A DNA stretch of 64,000 nucleotides from Pseudopithomyces maydicus. Lineage: Eukaryota; Ascomycota; Dothideomycetes; Pleosporales; Didymosphaeriaceae. Position numbers and translations under genes: made by a program. The stretch spans positions 558,001-622,000 of the forward strand of contig JANTUC010000017.1 in assembly GCA_026873275.1 (NCBI GenBank), in the 5' to 3' direction. The notes below the pieces were generated by a model, which saw nothing but the letters and a program-made list of their open reading frames with translations, did no database searches and was not told the origin of the DNA. Positions 12,169 through 21,621 of the stretch are shown here, one piece after another (the first letter of the stretch is position 1; each line of letters opens with the position of its first letter).

Positions 12169-12507
12169 CCTATATGTGAGTCAGTATAGTGTCATGGATG
12201 AGGGCGCGACCAGATTTGAAATAGTACGCGACAGTGCTTTGCGCATGAGAAACAACAGGATTTTCAGATGCAGTCGAGTTCTCAACGTGGCTCCTTTTAC
12301 AGAGGTAAGGATCACCGAGAAAGCGATGAGCATGGCGCTTCAGGTGGATCTTTTGTGTGAGGAGTTGTCGATCCGACACCACTTCAGCCCCGTCACCCCA
12401 TCACCACGGAATTACTCAGGTGGGGAACAATGACTTAGCTTACCAGTAGTCCAATAAAGGCTCCCTATACAACATTAGTCTTATTGCAAAACACACGAGC
12501 TCGCATG

Positions 12508-12675
12508 CAACTACTCACAATACTGCTTTGGGCGTCCCTTGCTCCCATCTCCGCTGTTCCGGCAACTCCAGCTCGCGGGGCAGACGAGTCAACTCCAATT
12601 TCTTTCTTGTCAAATCCAGATATTTTGAAGATACCTCGAAGCTGTCGTCAGCATACTCGTTCGAGTGGTTTGTGA
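12508..12675 (+). CDS. possible small secreted peptide ORF (weak)
   Basis: A short frame of 55 codons beginning MQLLTILLWASLAPISAVPA has the shape of a signal peptide (hydrophobic core, AVPA-like cleavage region). It then runs through a polar stretch with one Cys and ends at TGA 12673-12675. It stands alone in a gene-poor stretch between the epoxide hydrolase relic and HID1. There is no homology and no sign that it is expressed, and a chance signal-peptide-like ORF is quite possible. Confidence 0.15.
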   Translation, partial: QLLTILLWASLAPISAVPATPARGADESTPISFLSNPDILKIPRSCRQHTRSSGL

Positions 12676-13568
12676 GAAATGTGTAACAAAAAGACTTGGT
12701 GTAAACTTCTGTCGACCATGCAAATCTGACCCATTACGTCTCCAGTCGTCGACTAGAAATCACAATGATTTGGTAATCATAACAATGTTGTTGCGATTAT
12801 CATGGAGAAGTAAACGGATGTGAAAAGACCAAACTCACGTGCATTGAATACGGCGCAACTTCATCCACATCCACCGCAACCGCAGCCACATTAACATTAC
12901 CCTCGCCCATATTACCAGTAAAACACGAAAGTCAACAAGTATGTGGTAACAAATACAAATAACGTTTCAGCAAGGGCGCATAATCCCGTGCAACAAAATG
13001 TATGATGTACAGCGAGGTAGGTAGACTGCACGAGGACTACAGATCTCGATCCGTAGACCAAAGAGGTGCATAAAAGTTACCAGCAGCATACAGGGCCCGA
13101 TCCACTATTTGGAAGCCCGGAACCTCCACGCATCGCGTCAAGCAATAGCATAGTCGGTAAGCTCCCGGCTAGAAATTGCATGTTTTGCATTGGCCTCCCT
13201 GGGATCTAGACACTGGTAAAGGGGGCCTCGGACCATCCCGACCGGCAACGCGCTGTCCTCGTTGGCGCATTGGGCGAGTAACTTTTCGAAATGAGGCATG
13301 CAGGGTCCAAATCCTGGTCGTGATCAAGGTTGGTGTGGCGGTGCACTGCCACGCTGTGGCGAGTGTCGGACCCTGATCTTCAACTTCCCTTACCGAAATG
13401 GACCGCGTCGAATAACGTTCGAGATAACTGCACATCAATGACTGGAGATTACTCTCCCCAGGGCAAATCCTGACTGATTTTTGTAAGTCAATTGCTAGAA
13501 AAGGCTGTGGCTATGCCCTTGGCTACACGCGTTCTCGCGTTCGTCTCTATCCTCCCTGGACTTGCACG
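12676..13568. other. intergenic, 3' side of HID1
   Basis: About 0.9 kb downstream of HID1. Short open frames on both strands (for example 13169-13438) show no family similarity or splice signals. No repeat or RNA gene recognised. Confidence 0.5.
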
Positions 13569-16467
13569 CTACACCTCTCTAACCGTGTTCGGCCTCTCCC
13601 CGGTATTGCCACTATTCGCTGCACCCCCCTGCGCCATCTGAGTGGCCCGGTCTCTCAAATTAAGACTTCCAATCCTCTGCACAATCGTGCTTCCCACCGC
13701 ATCCACGGCGCCCCGTGGCGCCAGAAGCGAAGGCGCTTGAGCAGCTGCCTCTTGCACCCTGAAAAGCCGGATGCTAGTGTTGTTCCACACGCCTGCCGTG
13801 CCCTTGGATACCAGCATCTCTCCTGCGAAGACAAATCCCCATAGGAGGGACTCGTACCAGCCCATGGAGAGTGGCGACCACTCGAACGAGTAATTCTTGA
13901 TTGGCGAGGGCTCAATGGCGCTGATGGTGCTCTCGCGAATGACTTTTAGAGCAGCGGCAGTGTCGGCACTGCTGGAGCCAGTGTTAGGGATCTTGGGTGT
14001 CATTTCAGAGATCAGCATGAGAATGGTGTGCAGTGGCAGCTCTGGGAGCCAGCTTTCAATCTGAAGACAATCAGCTTTGACCACGAGAGGATACATTGTA
14101 TACGAACCCATCCAGTTGAGGGGGTAAAAAATTCAGAGGAGCCCAGTGTGGGGGTAGCCATGCTGCTGAGGCTAGTTGTGCTGTTTTGACGCGAGAATGC
14201 GGGCTTCCCTACAGGCATCTTGCCTCGAGCTTTTTCTGACATGCCTCGCAACTGTAGAGGTACTGAGTCGTCCGCGGAAGAAGCTATGGAAGCTATGGAA
14301 GCACTTCTCGAGGCACCGGAGGGAGAGTGTAATGGTGATTGTGGAGCGGGCGCGTGAGGGGGCTCCTCGGCATCCGAGTCTTCATCGTCGCCAATAGCAA
14401 AAGCGCTGCTCTCTTCGGGTACATTACTCAGCGTAGGTGTACGGGGCAAAGTTGGGCTGCGAATGCTATCAATCGAATCTCCCCGCGGACGCTCTCCACC
14501 ATTCTCTTTCTGCAGCTGCTTCTGTCGCTCGATCTCCTCTTGCCCGCTTTCCAACGTGAAGTTTCGCAGGGCTTGGAAACGTTTGCGTGACCTTACAATG
14601 GCATATACGAGGTTAGGGTTATCTTATATGAGTCAGTTGAGATTTCCTGATTGAGATGGAAGTCTTACGTCGGTATTGGTGCTCGATCATGGCATTTAAA
14701 GCTTCGAGCAGTGATTGCAATAACGTGTGATTAGTTTCGTTTGCAAACAGGAAGCTAGGTGAGGACATTGACGCAAAGAGCTGGAGAAGTTTGGAGCTTG
14801 GAGCTCGACCCAAATTCTGCACATGCGGTGCAATATTCTGGATGATGGCTAGCAAGGCTGGATATATGGCGTCCAGCTTCCCCTTGCTAGTGGTGAGAAG
14901 TGTGTAAATTGACTGTCCGAATTAGTACACAGCCAAGCTATGGTAATTGGAGATGGCTTACTGTTATCAGATAGTCGGCATATGTACCGTGGAAGTTGGG
15001 TATGCGTATGCTCATGGGCAACGATTCTTGTCCCTCAAATGTCTTGTTCAAACTCTTCCCGAAATGGGATTCCACGCTCAGAGTCTGCAGCACAAATATG
15101 CACATCCTTACCAGCCCTTGCTTGGTCGGATCATTCCGCTGGTCTATGGCGTAGTAAAGAACCAAGACAACAAAGTCATGAGCTCGGTCGGTGTCGATGA
15201 TGAAAGACCGGAAACGCTTGTTACACTGCAGACTTTCCCAAAATAGCATGATCATCTCAGGTGCCCATGTCAACGACTTGTGACTTCCCGGAAGGTAGGT
15301 GGCGGTGGCTTGTAGCTGTATCTGGTCAGTGGATGCAGAGAAACGGCACACGATGAACGTACTGGCTGGTTCAAGATCCTCGTCATGCCGTCGACCAGGA
15401 ATTGGAAGTCTTGTGGGCGGTGCAGCCGGCCAAGGAAGTAGCGGAAAGAGTTGCGCGGCGGAGCTCCCGTGCCCGGTTCCGGGATGGGGTAGAGAATGAG
15501 GACCAGCAGGAGTTGCAAGCAGTAGGTGACGAGAATCTGCTTCTGGTCCTTGAAGACGACGTGATCGTAGGGCACTCTCCACGAGGCGGGGTTGTACTTG
15601 AGAGTGGTGTTGAGGAGCGAGCAGAGTACGGACAGGACGATCTGCTTATCGGGACAGGTTGCCATGTAGGTGATGGCCTTGACACCTTTCACGGGCAGAA
15701 TGTTGGCGGACATGTACATGGACTTGCTCGCCAGGGTGAGTAGGAGACGCAGGATCTCGGTCCTGTTGTTCTCGAACTCCTTGGTGGAGGCGATGGGGGT
15801 GTTGCAGCCCACGCCGCTCTGCCATATCGCATACGAGACCCGGTTCTTGCCAGCGGGCACCTTGGGTAGGGTGAAGTCGGAGAAGAACAGCAGGTCGATC
15901 AGGGTGTCGATGATCTCCTCGGCCAGAGGCTTCGCGGGCTCGAAGTCATCGCGGTCGTGCTCGGTGGGCGTCTGCTCGGGGTCGGCCTCGTCGAAGAGTA
16001 CCTCGGCGCGGTGGCGGGCATGGCGGGTGCGCTTGCGGCGGGCGCCCCAGAAGAACTTGTCCTCCCAGGCGTCCAGGTGGTCGGCCTCGTAGACAAAGGG
16101 CAGGATGCGGGTGAGCACCCGGATGCAGTTGAGGGCATGGCGCTCGGGGGCGAGCTCTGGGTCGGGGAAGGAGGGGTGGCTTCGCAGCACGCAGAGGCGC
16201 GACGTCACTGCAAGCACGAGCGTCTCGAGGTTGGCGAGGTTCCCGTCGCGCGTGCGGCGTATGTCGGCGGGCGAGAAGAGGGAGAAGACATCCTCGGTCG
16301 ACTCGGGCAGCTCCCAGAACTGCGCATATCAATCAGCATGCTGTTGCTGGCAGAGCAGCCCGCGAGCTTACGCCTGTCCAGTAGTCGTCGTCGGCGGGGA
16401 TCTGCTGGGGCTCCGCCAGGCGGAAGATGCCCTGCTTAAAGCTGAGCTTGGAGTCGGACGCGCCCAT
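13569..16467 (-). CDS. HID1: HID1 family protein (Golgi/secretory pathway), six exons
   Basis: HID1 family proteins act at the medial/trans-Golgi in sorting of secretory cargo. Exons: 16467-16372, 16319-15363, 15321-14962, 14912-14669, 14622-14108 and 14060-13569. All five introns are GT-AG and all phases close, giving 887 aa. The N-terminus is MGASDSKLSFKQGIF; Gly2 with Ser6 fits an N-myristoylation signal, as known for the animal protein. Exon 2 carries the typical FWELPESTEDVFSLFSP and LNCIRVLTRILPFVYE. Exon 3 carries APEMIMLFWESLQCNKRFRS and DPTKQGLVRMCIFVLQTL. Exon 5 contains a disordered acidic/Ser insertion. The last exon has WLPELPLHTILMLI and ends in a polar tail. The gene is divergent from XPB with about 612 bp between starts. 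Confidence 0.93.
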
Positions 16468-17079
16468 GAGAGTGCAGTGCCATCAGCCAAGCATCGCTCG
16501 TGGATGGTGTTGCGGTGGTCCTGGCAGGGCAGCCCAACCAGAGCCAAAGCCCCCATGTGAGAGCGCGTGCCGGCCTGGACGCGACTCGTAGCGGGCCCCG
16601 GACGCCATTGTCGCCCCGTCACCCACCGATACCACCAGTTCTCTACCTCTACCAATGCTAGATACTCTACATATCCTTTCACAACCCTCTCTCTGGGCTC
16701 AGCTGCCTGGTCTTGACCGACCGCAGTGCCGCCGCGTCCCGTGACCGTGCGTGCTGACTAACCTGAGGTCTCAGTGGTCTTGGCAGCGGCCGTCATCCAC
16801 GGCCATCCGAACCAGACCAGGCAGGCCTCTCTCTGCACTCAAGGCCCACTCCAGGGCTACCAACCCCCGTGGACCCGACCCTTGTCCGTCCCGTGACTGC
16901 GCGTGCTGACTCAGCCCTCGTTGCTCTTGGCAGCGGCCGCCATCAACTGCACATTGTCCATCCACGCCACCGCCTGTCTCTGCCACCCCGTCGCACCCGC
17001 CTGCCACCTGAACCGCCTGCACGGAGACGGCACGACGCGCCCTCGGGTCCCTCGAGCCATCTCACATCTCGTCGCAAAC
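16468..17079. promoter_or_regulatory. shared divergent promoter region of HID1 and XPB
   Basis: This 612-bp space lies between the HID1 start (16467, minus) and the XPB start (17080, plus), so both promoters must be here. It contains an imperfect direct repeat of about 60-65 bp (16736-16800 and 16888-16947, described separately), which includes TGACTCA. The region has no stop in the XPB frame from 16903 onward, so open frames extend upstream of the true starts. Confidence 0.6.
16736..16947 (+). repeat. imperfect direct repeat in the HID1/XPB promoter
   Basis: Copy 1 is 16736-16800 and copy 2 is 16888-16947. Both begin GTCCCGTGAC, share CGTGCTGACT, and end CTTGGCAGCGGCCG(T/C)CATC. In copy 2 the middle is GCTGACTCAGC, a perfect 11-base palindrome containing the bZIP (Gcn4/AP-1-type) site TGACTCA; copy 1 has GCTGACTAACC. 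The two copies are 152 bp apart start to start. Confidence 0.7.
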
Positions 17080-19503
17080 ATGCCGCCCAAAAGGCGCAAG
17101 GAGGCCGCCCCTGCAGCTGCAGCTGCAACTGCAGAGCCCGATGGCGAGGAATGGGAGGGCGGCGAGCTGAGCGACGGAGAGACGTTCAAGAAGCTTGAGC
17201 AAAAGTTCTCGCTTGCACACCAGAAGTACCGCCACTATTCTGACGGCGCTTCGCACCTGTTCGCCCACGACCACATCCAGCAGGAGCTCAAGCCAGACCA
17301 TGCCAGTCGCCCCATATGGGTCATTGAAGACGGCAAGATCATCCTAGAGTCGTTCAATCCGCTGTTTCCGGAAGCCCAAGACTTCCTGATCAATATCGCC
17401 GAACCCATCTCGCGCGTCTCGAGAATGCACGAGTACACATTGACTGCCCACAGCCTCTTTGCCGCAGTATCTGTGGGTCATACTCCTGAAGAGATCATCA
17501 ATAGGCTAGAAAAGTATTCCAAATCAGTCCTGACCGCCACCGTGGTCTCGTTCATCAAGAAGTCTTCTGCTGCCTACGGCAAGGCCAAAATTGTCTTGAA
17601 GAAGACCCTCTCCTATATCGAAAGTGATGACCCCGCACTGCTCCGTCTCCTGCTTCAGGACTCTGTTATATCAAGCAGCTTGGCTGATGCTAATGCTGCC
17701 TTGATCACCGAGGCGGCTCCAAAACTCGGCACAATGATGATTCCAGGCACCAAGATGGCTGCCGGTGCCAACCAAGTTGCACAGGCGGAGCCCGCCGCCG
17801 AGGAAACCCAGGACGCAAACGACATGATTGCTGCATTGCGGGAAGACGATGAGGAGGAAACAGTTCAGGTCCATTCTTTCCAAATCAGGAGCGAGGCGCG
17901 CGAAGCTGTTATCAAACAGTGCTGGGAAATTGGTTACCCACTGACACAAGAATACGATTTCAACAATGATACCGTGAATCCCAATCTCGACATCGATCTC
18001 AAACCCCACGCGCAGATTCGATATTACCAAGAGAAAGCTTTGAGTAAGATGTTTTCCAACTCGCGAGCACGTTCTGGCGTCATCGTTCTTCCTTGCGGTG
18101 CTGGTAAGACGCTAGTTGGCATCACGGCAGCCTGCGGTGTGAAGAAGTCCTGCATAGTACTCTGCAACAGCTCCATGTCAGCTGAGCAGTGGAAAAAAGA
18201 ATTCCTAAAGTGGTCCAACATCAATCCCGAAGACATCGCTGTCTTGACGTCCACCGAAAAAAACATTTTCCCAAATAGCGCTGGCATATTAGTCACTACG
18301 TACCACATGCTTGCTGCCTCAGGAAAACGTGCCTACGATACCGAGAAGGCTCTCAATTTCATCAAAGAACGAGAGTGGGGTTTGCTCATCGCCGATGAAG
18401 TCCACATCATTCCTGCTGCAATGTTCAAGAAGGTTACCTATTCAGTCGCATCACACTGCAAGCTGGGTCTGACGGCTACTTTGCTTCGAGAAGATGACAA
18501 GATCGGGACTCTGAATTTCCTGGTGGGGCCCAAGCTCTACGAAGCGAATTGGCAAGAGCTTTCGCAACAAGGTCACATTGCCAAGGTTCAGTGCGCTGAG
18601 GTTTGGTGCAGAATGACACCCGAGTTCTATAAGGAATGGTTGGAGACTGCGGGTGCCAACAGCCCCAAAAAACAATTGCTCGCCGTTTTGAATCCCTACA
18701 AATTCCAGGCTTGTCAGTTCCTGATCGACTACCACGCGAAACGCGGCGACAAGATCATAGTATTCTCGGACAACGTCTATGCCCTGAGAAAATATGCCTT
18801 GAAGTTAAAATACCCCTTTATCTATGGAACCACACATCAGAACGAGCGACGACATATCCTCGAAAACTTCGAGTTGAACCACGAACTAGCTGCCATCTTT
18901 TTATCGAAGATCGGTGATACCAGCCTAGACCTGCCCGAAGCCACCTGTCTGATCCAGATCAGCTCCCATTATGGATCCCGTCGTCAGGAGGCTCAGCGGC
19001 TAGGCCGTATTCTTCGAGCCAAGCGCAGGAACGATGAAGGCTTCAATGCTTTCTTCTATTCCCTCGTGTCCAAAGACACCGACGAAATGCTATATGCTGC
19101 ACGACGTCAGACCTTCCTCATTGATCAAGGCTACGCCTTCAAGATCATCACCAAGTTGGAAGGTATTGAAAACCGCGACGACTTGTTTTTCCGGACCATA
19201 GACGAGCGCAAAGAACTATTGACAGAAGTATGTCTCGCCAAGGAGTCAGATGCCGCAGAAGAGACAATTGCGGGAGACTCATTCTCGACGAATCTTCATA
19301 GGCGAGCAAAGAAGAAAGGGGGTACCCGCCGCGCCGCTGGCACTCTTGCTGATCTTTCGGGTGGCGCTGGCATGTCCTACATCGAGTACAACAAATCCAG
19401 GAACAAGGAGATCACCAAAACCAAAGGTATCAAAAACCAGTTCATGCGTAAACTCAACAGCAGCCATACAAATGCGAAAAAGAGGAAGAATGCAGATGAG
19501 TAG
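17080..19503 (+). CDS. SSL2: TFIIH core helicase/translocase XPB (Ssl2/Rad25)
   Basis: ATP-dependent 3'-5' DNA translocase of TFIIH, needed for promoter opening by RNA polymerase II and for nucleotide excision repair. Single exon; the frame is open from 16903, but MPPKRRKEAAPA at 17080 matches the usual start and gives 807 aa. The N-terminal damage-recognition-like domain (WVIEDGKIILESFNPLFPEA, EYSLT-like EYTLTAHSLFAAVS) occupies roughly residues 80-200. Helicase motifs follow: I LPCGAGKTLVG (near 340), II ADEVH (near 437), III GLTATLLREDDK with the RED element (near 465), V GDTSLDLPEA and VI QEAQRLGRILRAKRR. The Lys-rich C-terminus is normal. No frame problems. It shares a divergent promoter with HID1. 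Confidence 0.97.
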   Translation: MPPKRRKEAAPAAAAATAEPDGEEWEGGELSDGETFKKLEQKFSLAHQKYRHYSDGASHLFAHDHIQQELKPDHASRPIWVIEDGKIILESFNPLFPEAQDFLINIAEPISRVSRMHEYTLTAHSLFAAVSVGHTPEEIINRLEKYSKSVLTATVVSFIKKSSAAYGKAKIVLKKTLSYIESDDPALLRLLLQDSVISSSLADANAALITEAAPKLGTMMIPGTKMAAGANQVAQAEPAAEETQDANDMIAALREDDEEETVQVHSFQIRSEAREAVIKQCWEIGYPLTQEYDFNNDTVNPNLDIDLKPHAQIRYYQEKALSKMFSNSRARSGVIVLPCGAGKTLVGITAACGVKKSCIVLCNSSMSAEQWKKEFLKWSNINPEDIAVLTSTEKNIFPNSAGILVTTYHMLAASGKRAYDTEKALNFIKEREWGLLIADEVHIIPAAMFKKVTYSVASHCKLGLTATLLREDDKIGTLNFLVGPKLYEANWQELSQQGHIAKVQCAEVWCRMTPEFYKEWLETAGANSPKKQLLAVLNPYKFQACQFLIDYHAKRGDKIIVFSDNVYALRKYALKLKYPFIYGTTHQNERRHILENFELNHELAAIFLSKIGDTSLDLPEATCLIQISSHYGSRRQEAQRLGRILRAKRRNDEGFNAFFYSLVSKDTDEMLYAARRQTFLIDQGYAFKIITKLEGIENRDDLFFRTIDERKELLTEVCLAKESDAAEETIAGDSFSTNLHRRAKKKGGTRRAAGTLADLSGGAGMSYIEYNKSRNKEITKTKGIKNQFMRKLNSSHTNAKKRKNADE

Positions 19504-21621
19504 GCGGCACCGGTCGATTGGTCTCACGTCGCTCACGACTCGGACGAGCTGCCCGCTGTGTATTTTGCTTAAGTTGCGCGCGCAGGCCCGGAGTTTTCTC
19601 CGGGTCTAAAGGCAGCTAACGAGTAAATCCCCCACTGGTGGATCCCCCGATGACCAGGTAAGATGGGTCTCCGCCATTGATTCCCAAGGAAATGGATTCC
19701 CATCTCTATGGCTCCAACCTTGCGGTTTATTTTGAATTGTCTCATATCAAAGTGAAAGTTTGTGTTCGTCGCCCATGCATGGCCCTGGCGTTTTACGGGA
19801 AAGGTTAGCAAAACTGATAGTAACGGGTTTCTACACTGTACATTACGATGACCATGTGGCGGTTGTATGGAACTAGACTGTATGCATGTAGGAATGAGGT
19901 GCGCATTTACGCACCATTCGTGGAACAAGTTTCCCGTCCAATGATTTGTTATCCTGCTTACGCGGTCGTGTGTTAAAAGATCCGTAGTACGCATACTCTA
20001 AAATGCGGATAGCCTCCCGCACGCGCATAACTGGCGTCCAAACCGTTACGGGGCCCCGCTTTACTTAGATAGTCAGCAATGGGAATTCGTGGGCTTCTCG
20101 AAGCTGCCCCTTTCGTAGACAAACCAGCATGTCTCTTGCACAGGTATTGGACTTGGCGGCTAGCAACGACCAGGGAACATATTACCTTTAGACTAAGCAT
20201 TGAAATGCCTCACTGGATTCGTACACTTGAATGGATATTTGGGCGTACTCATTCTTGTCAGATGATGCTCTCGGGACAAGGAACCGTATGCCCACTCATT
20301 TGATGACTCGGTCAGATCAATTACGATGAGAATGGATAATGGGGACATGTAGGTGTGCCTTCGCTCTCTCCATCTATCCACACTTACATAGTGTGAAGGG
20401 GAAGATGTTCCAGGTGCAAGGCCTGGGTGTGAGATGTTAGACGGGTCACATGGCAAACCCATTGCAGGTGTCGAAATTCAAGCTTTCCAAGTTTTTGTAG
20501 CACGAAACCTTCGTATCTAAAAAGTTTCGCGGGTAAAGCTTGTGCTGCACGCTTACTCGGACCTCTTTCATGGTCTCTCTTGATCGCAATTTCACACTTT
20601 GGGAACTGTGACAATACGGGATTGTTCTTGCTTTGGTACTCTAACGAATTTCCCTGTGGACGGGTTGTAAGCGCTTGATGTCAGTCGGACTTTCCGCCGT
20701 AGATGCCACTTAGTATCGCTCATCAGTACTTCCCTGAATTCGAATTCAAATCGAAGTATTTGGCATACTCGGTCAAGATGATTAGATTAGCATACTTGGT
20801 CGGAATGGTTTGATCACACTGCTCTGTAAATCCAGTGGATCGTATTTCTAGTACACACACAATTACCATGCGCCATGAATTTGTTGGGCTCGATCTGCTG
20901 GTAGGTCAGTGCCGCCATGATTTGCTTGGGTCAATCGCTGCGATAAGGGAACGGCTATGTAGTTCGTCTCGTAGAGGTTACCCTGATTTAAGTGCGTCAG
21001 AAAAGCCTCGTAACCTTCACCTCATTCATGAAAGCGGTAGGGCTGAAAGCCTGGATCCCTCTAGAACATTTGGTTTACCATAGTGAAAAGCAGTATGCCT
21101 GCTCTGACTACTACTTAACAAGTCGGACATTTATGCGCAGATGGAAATCAGCCAATCGACGCTGCTGGTTCCAGTTCCGCAGTGCGACGGCAGGACACGT
21201 ACAGAAGGCTTTCCGAGACCAAGCCTGCAGGTGGTTCCTGTAGCTGCAGATCCGGGAGCGGCAACGGTTCGTCCGGCGCGGCTAATTTTAATCTCGAAAT
21301 GTGGACTTTCAGATGATGCTGCTGGAACGGTGGAGAGCGGCTTGGGCAAGCGCTCGCTTGCATGTGTATCCTCGCTTCCTGATTTGGTCGTCGGCGCTGA
21401 TTCCGACCACTCTCGTCTCGCACTCCCGCCGTCATCTTCCCCTCTTCGCGCCTCCTCCCAATTGCATCATGACCAATGCATTATCTGGACGACACACGCC
21501 GCCAGTGGTCCTGATAACCAGGATCATGCGTGCAGTTACGTCAACTTTCCCGCCGATAACTACATGAAAATGCCATGTCTTTGGATACACTGCTGTTTCC
21601 GATGCGATTATTGACTTGGCC
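19504..21621. other. long intergenic region between XPB and the Zn2Cys6 factor
   Basis: About 2.1 kb without a supportable gene; only short open frames on both strands. It holds an RNA-capable hairpin just after XPB (19587-19604), a 12-base palindrome GAATTCGAATTC at 20736-20747, and a 12-base near-identical direct repeat GCATACT(C/T)GGTC at 20763-20774 and 20790-20801. The right part must contain the promoter of the Zn2Cys6 gene. Confidence 0.5.
19587..19604 (+). other. hairpin in the XPB 3' region
   Basis: CCCGGAG-TTTT-CTCCGGG is a perfect 7-bp stem with a four-base loop, 84 bp after the XPB stop codon. It would form a stable hairpin in the 3' untranslated region of the mRNA. Function unknown; eukaryotic genes do not terminate by such hairpins alone. 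Confidence 0.5.

Noticed and set aside
13169..13438. Possible tRNA, from GGTCCAAATCC-like sequence near 13305
   Set aside because: The T-loop-like string could not be placed in a cloverleaf with matching acceptor and anticodon stems.
16903..17079. N-terminal extension of XPB by 59 residues
   Set aside because: The frame is open, but the extension contains promoter sequence, including one copy of the direct repeat. Orthologs begin at the MPPKR-like Met at 17080.
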